From assembly GCA_947626435.1 (NCBI GenBank), contig CANQSB010000014.1, positions 1 to 64,000 of the forward strand: DNA of 64,000 nucleotides, given 5' to 3'. Of this stretch, positions 39,135 to 48,699 are shown one piece after another. Source of the DNA: an uncultured Lachnospiraceae bacterium. GTDB taxonomy: Bacteria > Bacillota > Clostridia > Lachnospirales > Lachnospiraceae. The notes under the pieces were generated by a model, which did not search any database, was not told where the DNA came from, and saw nothing but the letters and a program-made list of their open reading frames with translations. Each line of letters opens with the position of its first letter. The first letter of the stretch is position 1. The position numbers and the translations under genes are program-made.

Positions 39135-39956
39135 TTATTGTATTTCATTTGTCGCGGAGTTTTTCTTATTGCAACCTATTTTATAATTTTCAATTTTATC
39201 GGAAATTTTGAGTTTTGAGTAAATATCGGCATACGCGGAGGGTGAAAGCCCGTCTATATAGTTTGGCGTATAATTTTTCTTTACGCCGTTTCTTTTTAAA
39301 ATGTCAATTGCCTTATTATAAGCGACAGCCGCTTCCAGTTCGCTAGGATAAGTGCCGATTATGTAGTAGCCGGGGACGTTTATTTTCGCCTTGTATTTGG
39401 TGCGTCCCTTGGTTGTGATGGCGTGGACGCCGTTGTAGCGGTTGATTATCTTTAGATTCTGCCTGCGGAAATCCGTATCATCTCCGTTTAGAAATACATA
39501 ATCCCTGCCTGCCACGGCAAAGCTTCTGATGTCGTAGCGGTTTAGGACATTTACCTGCATGCCGTAATCCGCGACAAACAGGTGTCCGTCCCTTTTCATA
39601 ATCTTGTGCGAGGAATAGTAAAACAAATCGTCTATATCAAATTTCAGTACGAGCGATGGCGACAGATAATAATAAAAAAATTTGGGACGCGCGTAGATAG
39701 GCGTGGAAAAATAAAGCCCGTTGTCGCGGAAGTTGATGATAATTACCCACTTTTCAAAGGGCAAGGCGGAATCTGTCGCGTAGCCGTCAATAGATGTGCC
39801 CTTGTCATTGGCAATTCTTCCGGCTTCGGCATAAGCGCGGTTAGCTTCCGTATCCGTATTAAAACTGCCCAAGCTGATATGCTTGCCTTTGTAAGTAAAA
39901 GAGGCGCGGTAGTATATGATGCCGTCCTTTCTGCATGTTTCATAAACGCCCTTCAA
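39135..39956 (-). CDS. HNH/AP2 homing-endonuclease-derived DNA-binding protein
   Basis: N-terminal AP2-like YRASFTYKGKHISLGSFNTDTEANRAYAEAG, HNH-like YVFLNGDDTDFRRQNLKIINRYNGV, second AP2-like YKAKINVPGYYIIGTYPSELEAAVAYNKA. TTG start at 39956 behind GAGGAGG. Confidence 0.65.
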   Translation of the reverse strand: MKGVYETCRKDGIIYYRASFTYKGKHISLGSFNTDTEANRAYAEAGRIANDKGTSIDGYATDSALPFEKWVIIINFRDNGLYFSTPIYARPKFFYYYLSPSLVLKFDIDDLFYYSSHKIMKRDGHLFVADYGMQVNVLNRYDIRSFAVAGRDYVFLNGDDTDFRRQNLKIINRYNGVHAITTKGRTKYKAKINVPGYYIIGTYPSELEAAVAYNKAIDILKRNGVKKNYTPNYIDGLSPSAYADIYSKLKISDKIENYKIGCNKKNSATNEIQ

Positions 39957-40194
39957 GTCCAATACCTCCTCATCAGTAAACTGTGTGTTCAAATATATGA
40001 TAACAATGGATATTTTTATTGTCAATGTGACTTTGTATAAACTTTGTGCGATTTTAATGCCGCGGACGCTAATTCCAAATTTTTTCAAATATGGTGAATT
40101 ATTTTGTGTACAAGCGAATAAACTAATATATGGACAACCATAAAGGTTGAAAACAAATATTAGCATATTAAGAAAGGACTTAATATATTAGCTT

Positions 40195-40818
40195 ATGTAC
40201 TCAAAAAATTTCTTTTTATTGTTACTTGCAAATATAGCCTGCGCGTCTGCGCTAATGCTTTCGAGGGGAGATATTGCATATGGCATAGAGCCTGTGGAAG
40301 CATACACATATGTACAGGACAGTGCGGCGCAGAGCAGCAGCGCTCGTAGTTATGAAGCGCAGATAGAGCCGCGCGCATCAATCCAGCGCGTCATTAGCTA
40401 CGATACGCTAAAGCCATCATATTGCGTGAAAGCATCGGATGCGGACATTGAGACGCTTATGAAAATAGTGCAGGCTGAGGCGGGCGGTGAGGACAGGCGT
40501 GGCAAGCTTTTGGTGGCAAATGTCGTCATAAACCGCGTCAAAAACAAACAGTTTCCTAATAACATAACAGATGTTGTCTATCAGCAGTCGCAGAATGTCA
40601 CTCAATTTTCCCCTGTATCAAACGGCGTAATAAATGAGGTAGCGGTTTCCGCGGAAACAAAGGAAGTAGTATATAGCGCGCTCAGAGGCGAGGATGTCTC
40701 AAACGGAGCACTGTTTTTTATGGCGCGAAAATACACCCCGCCTGAAAACGCCAAATGGTTTGACGACAACCTGACATTTCTATTTTCTTACGGTGGACAT
40801 GATTTTTATACGAGATAA
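40195..40818 (+). CDS. SleB-like cell wall hydrolase
   Basis: IVQAEAGGEDRRGKLLVANVVINRVKNKQFPNNITDVVYQ and GALFFMARKYTP. N-terminal signal sequence. Confidence 0.85.
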   Translation: MYSKNFFLLLLANIACASALMLSRGDIAYGIEPVEAYTYVQDSAAQSSSARSYEAQIEPRASIQRVISYDTLKPSYCVKASDADIETLMKIVQAEAGGEDRRGKLLVANVVINRVKNKQFPNNITDVVYQQSQNVTQFSPVSNGVINEVAVSAETKEVVYSALRGEDVSNGALFFMARKYTPPENAKWFDDNLTFLFSYGGHDFYTR

Positions 40819-40936
40819 TGCTAAGATAGCGCGTATTCTCTGTTGCAGATGTAAAAATACTGTGCTATACTTAATTGTCGGATTGTAAAAATGAGTGACA
40901 AGGGGGCTTTCTGCCCGAATATAGGTAAGAGGAGAA

Positions 40937-42430
40937 ATGAAAATGGAGTTGTTCTATCAAAGCACGCGAAGCAAAAGCAAACCGGTAAAGGCATCTCAGG
41001 CTATTTTAAAAGGACTTGCCGAGGACGGCGGGCTGTATGTGCCGGAATCAATACCATCGCTTGACAAAAGCCTTGAAGAGTTTTCGCATATGACCTATCA
41101 GGAAACGGCGTATGAGGTAATGAAGCTGTTTCTCACTGATTTTACGGAGGATGAGCTTAAGGACTGTATCAATAAAGCGTATGACAGCAAATTTGATACA
41201 GAGGTTATGACGCCGCTCGTGGAGGCTGACGGCGCGTATTATCTGGAGCTTTTCCATGGTGCGACTATAGCGTTCAAGGATATGGCGCTTTCCATTCTGC
41301 CGCATCTGCTGATTACATCGGCACGAAAAAATAATGTCAGCAATGAAATAGTAATCCTTACAGCGACAAGTGGAGATACAGGCAAGGCGGCGCTTGCGGG
41401 CTTTGCCGATGTAAAGGGTACGAAAATTATAGTATTTTACCCCAAGAACGGCGTAAGTCCCATACAGGAAAAGCAGATGGTGACGCAGAAGGGCGACAAC
41501 ACCTTTGTAGTAGGTATTACAGGCAACTTTGACGATGCGCAGACGGGCGTAAAGAAGCTTTTTGGCGATAAAGAGCTTGAAAAGCAGATGGCGGATGCGG
41601 GCTTTCAGTTTTCTTCCGCCAACTCGATAAACATAGGCAGGCTTGTTCCGCAGGTCGTTTACTATGTATATGCCTATGCCCGGCTTTTGAAAGATGGCAA
41701 GCTTGAAAATGGCGAAAAGATTAATGTCGTAGTTCCAACAGGCAATTTCGGCAATATTCTTGCGGCTTATTTTGCAAAGCATATGGGAGTGCCTATCGCC
41801 AAGCTTATCTGCGCCTCAAATGAAAACAAGGTGCTGTACGATTTCTTTGAGACAGGCATCTATGACAAAAATAGAGAGTTTATACTCACAAGCTCACCGT
41901 CTATGGATATATTGATTTCAAGCAATCTGGAAAGGCTTATTTATATGACGGCAGGCTGTGACGCCGACAAAAACGCGGCATTTATGAACAGTCTTTCAAA
42001 GCAGGGCAAATATGAAATAACACGCGATATGAAAAACGCCATGACTGATTTTTGCGGTGGATATGCTACAGAGCAGGAAACGGCGGATACGATAAAGGCT
42101 CTTTATGAAAAGACGGGATATGTCATTGACACGCATACGGCTGTGGCGGCGACAGTATTGAATAAATACAAGGCGGCGACAGGCGACAATACAAAGACTG
42201 TGGTTGCGTCTACGGCAAGTCCGTTTAAGTTTACGCGCAGCGTAATGAACGCGATTGACAAGAAATATGACTCAATGGGCGACTTTGAGCTTGCAGATGA
42301 ACTTTCAAAGCTTGCGAATGTCAAAATTCCAAAGGCGATAGACGAGATAAGGACGGCTCCGGTTTTACATAATACGGTTTGTGACAAGGAAGATATGAAA
42401 GCAGTTGTTATGAAATTCCTTGGGATATAA
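40937..42430 (+). CDS. thrC: threonine synthase
   Basis: FYQSTRSKSKPVKASQAILKGLAEDGGLYVPESI, ELFHGATIAFKDMALS, LTATSGDTGKAAL, VVPTGNFGNILAAYFAKHMG. Confidence 0.96.
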   Translation: MKMELFYQSTRSKSKPVKASQAILKGLAEDGGLYVPESIPSLDKSLEEFSHMTYQETAYEVMKLFLTDFTEDELKDCINKAYDSKFDTEVMTPLVEADGAYYLELFHGATIAFKDMALSILPHLLITSARKNNVSNEIVILTATSGDTGKAALAGFADVKGTKIIVFYPKNGVSPIQEKQMVTQKGDNTFVVGITGNFDDAQTGVKKLFGDKELEKQMADAGFQFSSANSINIGRLVPQVVYYVYAYARLLKDGKLENGEKINVVVPTGNFGNILAAYFAKHMGVPIAKLICASNENKVLYDFFETGIYDKNREFILTSSPSMDILISSNLERLIYMTAGCDADKNAAFMNSLSKQGKYEITRDMKNAMTDFCGGYATEQETADTIKALYEKTGYVIDTHTAVAATVLNKYKAATGDNTKTVVASTASPFKFTRSVMNAIDKKYDSMGDFELADELSKLANVKIPKAIDEIRTAPVLHNTVCDKEDMKAVVMKFLGI

Positions 42431-42488
42431 TATGCCCATAGAAATTAGTGTACGGATATTTACAAAAATATAAGTGAGGCTGAGAATA

Positions 42489-42860
42489 ATGGACCTTGTG
42501 ACAATATTTAGAATACTTATAATGGCGTGCGGTGTGTATATGATGTACTGGGCTGTGCAGATGAACATGAGCGGCAAAATTCCTGAAATGCTCGTAGGAA
42601 AAGGCTTTCCAATCAGCAGAGCGAAAGACCCGAAAGGCTTTATAAAATTTACTTTTCCTTTTACACTGGCGACGGGAATCATACTGTTTGTCTGTGGCGG
42701 TATTGGCGTGCTTGGAATACTGATACAGCATCCTCTGCTCGATTCGCTGATGAATCTTGTGGTAGTCGCAATTGTCATCGCCTATGGAATGGTGCTTATG
42801 CGCGCGCAGAAGAAGTATTTGGTTGGAATTGATGGAAAAAATAGAAAAATAGAAAAATAA
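42489..42860 (+). CDS. hypothetical small multi-pass membrane protein
   Basis: Three to four hydrophobic segments. Lies between thrC and deoC on the same strand. Confidence 0.6.
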   Translation: MDLVTIFRILIMACGVYMMYWAVQMNMSGKIPEMLVGKGFPISRAKDPKGFIKFTFPFTLATGIILFVCGGIGVLGILIQHPLLDSLMNLVVVAIVIAYGMVLMRAQKKYLVGIDGKNRKIEK

Positions 42861-42877
42861 ACGAGAGGAGAAAAATC

Positions 42878-43543
42878 ATGACGGACAAGGAAATTTTGAG
42901 CCACATAGACCATACTCTGTTGAAGCCGTTTGCAAAGTGGGAGGACATTGAGAAGCTTTGCGACGAGGCGATAGAGTATCAGACGGCATCGGTCTGCATA
43001 CCGCCTGCATACATAAAGAGGGTGAACGACAAGTACGGGGATAAAATAAATATCTGTACGGTTGTCGGTTTCCCGCTGGGCTACAGCGTGACGGCGGCAA
43101 AGGCGGCGGAGATTGAGCAGGCGCTTGCCGACGGGTGCAATGAAATTGATATGGTTGTCAATATCAGCGATGTCAAAAACGGCGATTATGACAAGGTCGA
43201 GGAGGAGATACGCACTCTTAAAAAGGCGTGCAAGGGACATATTTTGAAGGTGATTATTGAGACCTGCTTTTTGACGGAGGAGGAAAAAATCGCCATGTGC
43301 AAGGCGGTCACGAATGCGGGCGCGGATTATATCAAGACCTCCACAGGCTTTGGCACAGGCGGGGCGACTATCGAAGATATCAGGCTCTTTAAGCAGCATA
43401 TAGGAGCTGGCGTAAAGATGAAGGCGGCGGGCGGCGTCAAGACCAAGGAGGATTTGATAATGTTCCTTGAGGCGGGCTGTGACAGGATTGGCACATCTTC
43501 TGCGGTGGGTATGCTTAAAGGCGCAGAGGCGCAAGGATATTAA
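42878..43543 (+). CDS. deoC: deoxyribose-phosphate aldolase
   Basis: HIDHTLLKPFAKWEDIEKLCDEA, EIDMVVNISDVK, DYIKTSTGFGTGGAT, VKMKAAGGVKT. Confidence 0.96.
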   Translation: MTDKEILSHIDHTLLKPFAKWEDIEKLCDEAIEYQTASVCIPPAYIKRVNDKYGDKINICTVVGFPLGYSVTAAKAAEIEQALADGCNEIDMVVNISDVKNGDYDKVEEEIRTLKKACKGHILKVIIETCFLTEEEKIAMCKAVTNAGADYIKTSTGFGTGGATIEDIRLFKQHIGAGVKMKAAGGVKTKEDLIMFLEAGCDRIGTSSAVGMLKGAEAQGY

Positions 43544-43552
43544 AATGCTGTG

Positions 43553-43592
43553 AAACTCTTAGGCGGTGTATTTTGCCGCCTTGGAGTTTTTT
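43553..43592 (+). terminator. rho-independent terminator after deoC
   Basis: AAACTCTTAGGCGG ... CCGCCTTGGAGTTTTTT. Confidence 0.85.
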
Positions 43593-43678
43593 AATGTGTT
43601 TGAAAATATAATGTGTAATTTTGAATTTGTTTTTTATAAAATTGTGATAAAAGCGGACAGATAGGAGATAGTAAAGCA

Positions 43679-45472
43679 ATGAGCGAGGCTAAGGAAAGAA
43701 TAGATGGCTTAAAAAAGTTGTTAAAGCGTGAAAATATTGACTTTTACATAGTGCCGACAGCGGATTTTCATGGTTCGGAGTATGTTGACGGGTATTTCAA
43801 GGTGAGGGAGTTTCTGTCAGGCTTTACGGGTTCAAACGGTACGCTTGTCGTCAGTGAGGACGAGGCGGGGCTTTGGACGGACGGCAGGTATTTTGTGCAG
43901 GCGGAGCGCGAACTTGAAGGCTCAGGCATTGTGCTTTACAGAATGGACGAGGAGGGCGTGCCCGACATAAAGGAATACCTTGATAAAAAGGTCAAAAATG
44001 GGCAGACAATAGGCTTTGACGGCAGAGTGATGTCTGCAAAGCTTGGCATAGAACTTGAGGAAATCTTTGAGGGCAGAGATGTGCGCTTTGCCTGCGACAA
44101 GGACATAGCAGACGAGCTTTGGAGCGACAGACCCAAGATGCCGGTAAGCGATGTATGGGCTGTGCCTGATGAGCTTTGCGGAGAGAACGCAGGACAAAAG
44201 CTTGCAAAAGTTCGTGCAAAAATGTCAGAGGAGAAAGCAAAACATCTGCTTATATCAAAGCTTGACGACATTATGTGGCTTTACAATATACGCGCAAATG
44301 ATGTGGCATGCAATCCGGTAGCGCTTTCATACACATTTATTTCAGAGGACAGCGCCATATTGTTTATTCAGGAAGAGGCACTTACAGATAAAATAACAGA
44401 TGATTTGAAAAAGCAGGGGGTCGAGTGCAGGGCATATGATGAGATAGCATCATTCCTAAAGAAATGCGATATAAAAGGCAAAATCTGGTGCGCAAGCGCA
44501 GATACCAGCTATCTTCTATATAAGCTTGCAGGCGACAGAGCAGAGCTTATAGACAAGGACAGCCCGACAGAGCTTTTAAAGGCTGTCAAAAACCCGACGG
44601 AGCTTGAAAACATCAGGAAATACTATCTGCTTGACAGCGTCACACTCACAAAATTCCTTTTCTATATGAAAAACAATGTCGGCAAGGAATACATGGACGA
44701 GTACAAAGTAGGGCAGAAGCTTGACAAAATGCGCAGCGAGATAGAGGGCTTTATTGAGCTTTCTTTTGACACAATCAGCGCATACGGGGCAAACGCCGCC
44801 ATGATGCACTACGAGGCGACAGAGGAAAACAAAGCCGAAATCAAGGCGGAGGGATTGTACCTAGTTGATTCAGGCGGTCAATACATGGGCGCCACGACAG
44901 ATGTGACGCGCACCATAGCCCTCGGTTCGATAACAGATGATATGAAAAAGCACTTTACAAAGACAGTCTGCGGAATGTTACGCCTTGCAAACGCGAAATT
45001 CCTGTACGGCTGCACAGGCAGGAATGTAGACATCATGGCAAGACAGCCCCTCTGGGAGTGCTATATAGACTACAAATGCGGCACAGGCCATGGAATAGGC
45101 TATATTTTAAATGTCCACGAAGGACCGCAGAACATCAGATGGCGCTTCAGACCTGAAATGACGGAAGTGCCTCTCGAAGCAGGCATGATAGTATCTGACG
45201 AGCCGGGCGTATACATTGAAGGCAGCCATGGCATCCGCATAGAAAATATCCTTGAAATCGTCAACGAGCTCAAAAACGGCGACGGACAATTTATGGGCTT
45301 CAGGCATCTCACATATGTACCCATAGACCTAGATGCCATAGACACCCAATACATGGAACCATCAGACATCAAGCTTTTGAACGCCTATCACAAACTCGTA
45401 TTTGAAAAGCTTTCTCCTTATTTCCAAGGAGAAGATCTTGCCCGTCTAAAGACGGCAACACGCAGCATTTAA
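43679..45472 (+). CDS. M24-family Xaa-Pro aminopeptidase
   Basis: Creatinase N-domain (FTGSNGTLVVSEDEAGLWTDGRYFVQAE) and M24 domain (YLVDSGGQYMGATTDVTRT, GTGHGIGYILNVHEGPQ, MIVSDEPGVYIEGSHGIRIEN). Confidence 0.95.
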   Translation: MSEAKERIDGLKKLLKRENIDFYIVPTADFHGSEYVDGYFKVREFLSGFTGSNGTLVVSEDEAGLWTDGRYFVQAERELEGSGIVLYRMDEEGVPDIKEYLDKKVKNGQTIGFDGRVMSAKLGIELEEIFEGRDVRFACDKDIADELWSDRPKMPVSDVWAVPDELCGENAGQKLAKVRAKMSEEKAKHLLISKLDDIMWLYNIRANDVACNPVALSYTFISEDSAILFIQEEALTDKITDDLKKQGVECRAYDEIASFLKKCDIKGKIWCASADTSYLLYKLAGDRAELIDKDSPTELLKAVKNPTELENIRKYYLLDSVTLTKFLFYMKNNVGKEYMDEYKVGQKLDKMRSEIEGFIELSFDTISAYGANAAMMHYEATEENKAEIKAEGLYLVDSGGQYMGATTDVTRTIALGSITDDMKKHFTKTVCGMLRLANAKFLYGCTGRNVDIMARQPLWECYIDYKCGTGHGIGYILNVHEGPQNIRWRFRPEMTEVPLEAGMIVSDEPGVYIEGSHGIRIENILEIVNELKNGDGQFMGFRHLTYVPIDLDAIDTQYMEPSDIKLLNAYHKLVFEKLSPYFQGEDLARLKTATRSI

Positions 45473-45492
45473 ACCGTTTTACCGTACATAAT

Positions 45493-45620
45493 GCAGGTCA
45501 ATATATGGCATTTTAAATACATCAAAAACATAAAACAAGCAAATATACTTTTTTAGATACATTAAAGAATGTAAGGCAAGCAAATATATGGCATTTTAGA
45601 CATATCAAAAACATAAGGCA
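45493..45620. repeat. three degenerate direct repeats of about 41-46 nt
   Basis: Each begins GCA(A/G)(A/G)T... and ends CATAA(A/G)(A/G)CA. Third copy GCAAATATATGGCATTTTAGACATATCAAAAACATAAGGCA. Confidence 0.65.
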
Positions 45621-45634
45621 GGACGATACACTAA

Positions 45635-45800
45635 GCCCGTTCAGGATTATACACCCCATGAAGACCGTTGGAAGGCGTCGGCATTTAGCGAAATAAGCTG
45701 TAAAAGCGTAGCTCCTTTTACAGCGCCATTGAGCTTAGTGCCGCTACGCCTTCCACTAAGCGGAAGCGGGTCTGAATGGGGTGTATAATCCTGAACGGGC
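45635..45800. repeat. 166-bp nested palindrome with perfect 24-bp outer arms
   Basis: GCCCGTTCAGGATTATACACCCCA (45635-45658) is the exact reverse complement of 45777-45800. Inner arms 45670-45683/45739-45754 and 45697-45706/45715-45724. Confidence 0.92.
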
Positions 45801-45941
45801 GACCCTTTACCAATATACATAAACCTCAACCGGGCACACTCATTACCAATACATTACAGTTTCCAACAAACAACTCATAGTCAAAAACATGAAAAATCCC
45901 CAAAAATTACATATTTTTTAATTTAGTTTACACTAATTTTA

Positions 45942-45970
45942 TTGACATTTTTCAGCGACTTTGAGATAAT
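45942..45970 (+). promoter_or_regulatory. putative sigma-A promoter upstream of pckA
   Basis: TTGACA - 17 nt - GATAAT. Confidence 0.65.
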
Positions 45971-46046
45971 ATTAACAAATGTGCGGCTTATAGTATATGT
46001 ACCGCTCATAAAGCAATAAACAATTATATTTTAAGGAGGATTTTAT

Positions 46047-47750
46047 ATGTCAACAAAAGCGTATTATCCCATTTCTGAGATTGGTGCGGGAAAAGTAGGA
46101 TTTTCTAAGACACGTTCTATCATCGAAGCAGCATTCTACGGAAATAACGTAGTAAAGGTAAACACCTTGAAAGAGGCGTATGAACTAGCTAAAAACTCTC
46201 CGGGAACAATCGTTACGGATATGCCCGTAAAAGACGGTGAAACTTTCGGACTTGAGAAAGACGCAAAGGTGCTCCTGTTCAACGACGGCGCAGTAACAGG
46301 CCGTTATGCAGCAGCGCGCCGCATCAAAGGTGAGCCCGGCGTTGACGAGGCTAAGCTTGATAAGGTCGTAATGGACGCTGTATATGAGACACGCTGGAAG
46401 ACAATGTATCATGCAGAGTGCTTCGTAGGACTTGATCCCGAGTTTATGGTAAAGGCGCATCTTCTTATTCCTGAAGGAGAGGAGAATATTCTTTATAACT
46501 GGATGATTAACTTCCAGTATATGTCAGACGAGTATGTAAAGATGTACAAGAATTCTAAGCCCGTAGGCGATGGCAAAGAGCCTGATATTTATATCTTCTC
46601 TGATCCCCAGTGGGCTCCGCATAACGCTCCTGATGTTGACTACAGCTGCTTAAGCGATCCTCTTACGCTCTGCTATTTCGATACAAACCAGAACTGCGCG
46701 GCAATTCTCGGTATGAGATATTTCGGCGAGCACAAGAAAGGCACGCTTACAATGGCTTGGGCGCTTGCAAACAGAAACGGCTACGCAGCATGCCACGGCG
46801 GACAGAAGGAGTACACGCTTCCTGACGGCTCTAAGTTCGTTGCGTCTGTTTACGGACTTTCAGGCTCAGGCAAGTCTACTTTGACACATGCTAAGCATGG
46901 CGGCAAGTATCCTATCACTGTGCTTCATGACGATGCATTCATTATCAATACTGATACCTGCGCATCTATAGCGCTTGAGCCTACTTACTTTGATAAGACG
47001 GCTGACTATCCTACAGGTTGCCCTGACAATGAGTATCTCCTGTCAGCTCAGAACTGCTCAGCTACTCTTGACGAGAACGGCAAGATTCAGCTTGTAACAG
47101 AAGATATCAGAAACGGCAATGGACGTGCTATCAAGTCTAAGCTGTGGTCTCCTAACCGCGTAGACAAGATTGACGCTCCCGTAAACGCTATCTTCTGGAT
47201 TATGAAGGATCCCACAATCCCTCCTGTAGTTAAGTTAAAGGGCGCGGCTCTTGCATCAGTTATGGGCGCTACGCTTGCGACAAAGACTTCTACAGCAGAG
47301 CGTGTTGCAGCAGGCACAGACCTCAACGCTTTGAGAATCGTTCCTTATGCTAACCCGTTCAGGACATATCCTCTTGTAAACGACTATGAGAAATTCAAGA
47401 AGCTCGTTGAGGAGAAGAATGTTGCATGCTATATCGTAAATACAGGCGACTTCATGGGCACAAAGGTTAAACCCGCCGACACATTAGGCATTCTTGAGAC
47501 TATCGTTGAAGGAAAGGCTAAATTCGAGAAGTGGGGCAACTTTGATGATATCGAGATTATGTATGACTGGTCTGGCAAGACAGCTGACTTTACTCCTGAT
47601 TTGAACAATCCTGAGTACAAGGCTGCATTAAAGAACGCTATGCAGAACCGCGTAAAGGCTGTTGAGGACTTCGCTACAAAGAAGGAAGGCTATGACAAGC
47701 TTCCTGATGAGGCGCTTGCAGCTTTGAAGAAGCTTGTAGAGCAGTGCTAA
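46047..47750 (+). CDS. pckA: phosphoenolpyruvate carboxykinase (ATP type)
   Basis: Walker A-like VYGLSGSGKSTLTH, HDDAFIINTDTCASIALEPTYFDKT, RIVPYANPFRTYPL. Confidence 0.93.
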   Translation: MSTKAYYPISEIGAGKVGFSKTRSIIEAAFYGNNVVKVNTLKEAYELAKNSPGTIVTDMPVKDGETFGLEKDAKVLLFNDGAVTGRYAAARRIKGEPGVDEAKLDKVVMDAVYETRWKTMYHAECFVGLDPEFMVKAHLLIPEGEENILYNWMINFQYMSDEYVKMYKNSKPVGDGKEPDIYIFSDPQWAPHNAPDVDYSCLSDPLTLCYFDTNQNCAAILGMRYFGEHKKGTLTMAWALANRNGYAACHGGQKEYTLPDGSKFVASVYGLSGSGKSTLTHAKHGGKYPITVLHDDAFIINTDTCASIALEPTYFDKTADYPTGCPDNEYLLSAQNCSATLDENGKIQLVTEDIRNGNGRAIKSKLWSPNRVDKIDAPVNAIFWIMKDPTIPPVVKLKGAALASVMGATLATKTSTAERVAAGTDLNALRIVPYANPFRTYPLVNDYEKFKKLVEEKNVACYIVNTGDFMGTKVKPADTLGILETIVEGKAKFEKWGNFDDIEIMYDWSGKTADFTPDLNNPEYKAALKNAMQNRVKAVEDFATKKEGYDKLPDEALAALKKLVEQC

Positions 47751-47786
47751 TTTGTGTAATAAAGGGCTTAGAATAAAATAAATAAT

Positions 47787-47840
47787 CTGCCGCTTTTGCC
47801 GAAATGTAAATTAAAAATCGGTGAAAGCGGCAGTTTTTCT
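47787..47840 (+). terminator. terminator downstream of pckA
   Basis: CTGCCGCTTTTGCCGA ... TCGGTGAAAGCGGCAG then TTTTT. Confidence 0.85.
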
Positions 47841-47970
47841 TTAATAATCTTAAGCAAATCTTAAACATTTTCCCAGTTGGAAATTAATCAAAATACCTGT
47901 ATACTAGCTTTATCATGATAAAAGAAAATCGGCTGGCAGTGAGCTCGGTCAGCCGTATACGGAGGTTAAT

Positions 47971-48693
47971 ATGTACAGCATACTGGTATGTGATGATGAA
48001 AAGGATATAGTATCGGCGCTTAGAATTTATCTCTCATCGGAGGGGTATAATGTATATGAGGCGTATGACGGAAAAGAGGCGTTAGAGGTGCTTGGCAGGG
48101 AGGAAATCCATCTTGTGATAATGGATATAATGATGCCTGTGATGGACGGCATTTCGGCGATGGTAAAGCTGCGGGAGATGAGCAATGTCCCTGTGATAAT
48201 GCTGACGGCAAAGGGCGAAGACACTGACAAGGTGCTTGGGCTCAACATTGGTGCAGACGACTATGTGACTAAGCCTTTCAACCCGGTAGAGCTGCAGGCA
48301 AGAGTGAAATCTCAGTTGAGGCGCTATATGCAGCTTGGCGGGAGCACTTCAAATCCTGATAAAGCTTCAAACGAGGTGCTTGTCATAGGCGGCATAGAGC
48401 TTGACGACAAGACGAAGGAGGTCACGCTTGACGGCGAGAAAGTGGCGCTTACGCCGACGGAGTATGATATACTAAAACTTTTGATGCAAAGTCCCAATGA
48501 AGTATTCTCGCCCGCGCAGATTTATAAAAAGGTATGGAAGGATAATCCATACGGTACGGAGAATACGGTTGCGGTACATATCAGGCATCTTAGGGAAAAG
48601 CTGGAGTATTCGCCGGCAGAGCCGAGATATTTGAAATCAGTTTGGGGACGAGGATATAAAATTGAGGCGGAGAATAAAAATGAAAGGGGTTAA
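47971..48693 (+). CDS. OmpR-family response regulator
   Basis: ILVCDDEKDIVSALRIYL, VIMDIMMPVMDGI, TKPFNPVEL and a winged-helix C-terminus. Confidence 0.93.
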   Translation: MYSILVCDDEKDIVSALRIYLSSEGYNVYEAYDGKEALEVLGREEIHLVIMDIMMPVMDGISAMVKLREMSNVPVIMLTAKGEDTDKVLGLNIGADDYVTKPFNPVELQARVKSQLRRYMQLGGSTSNPDKASNEVLVIGGIELDDKTKEVTLDGEKVALTPTEYDILKLLMQSPNEVFSPAQIYKKVWKDNPYGTENTVAVHIRHLREKLEYSPAEPRYLKSVWGRGYKIEAENKNERG

Positions 48694-48699
48694 AAGATT

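Noticed and set aside
39135-40166. Full 343-aa version of the HNH-AP2-like ORF
   Set aside because: The first 70 residues look like translated upstream DNA; GAGGAGG and TTG at 39956 give a start directly before the AP2-like domain.
40165-40197. Thermosensor-like hairpin (ATATTAAG-aaagga-CTTAATAT) before the SleB-like gene
   Set aside because: The AAAGGA is about 16 nt from the ATG, too far for a normal RBS, and the short AT stem could be chance.
41048-41782. 244-aa ORF on the - strand inside thrC
   Set aside because: Overlaps a clear threonine synthase and has no recognisable family.
45493-45800. CRISPR array
   Set aside because: Only three degenerate units with no separate unique spacers, no cas genes, and the adjacent palindrome does not recur.
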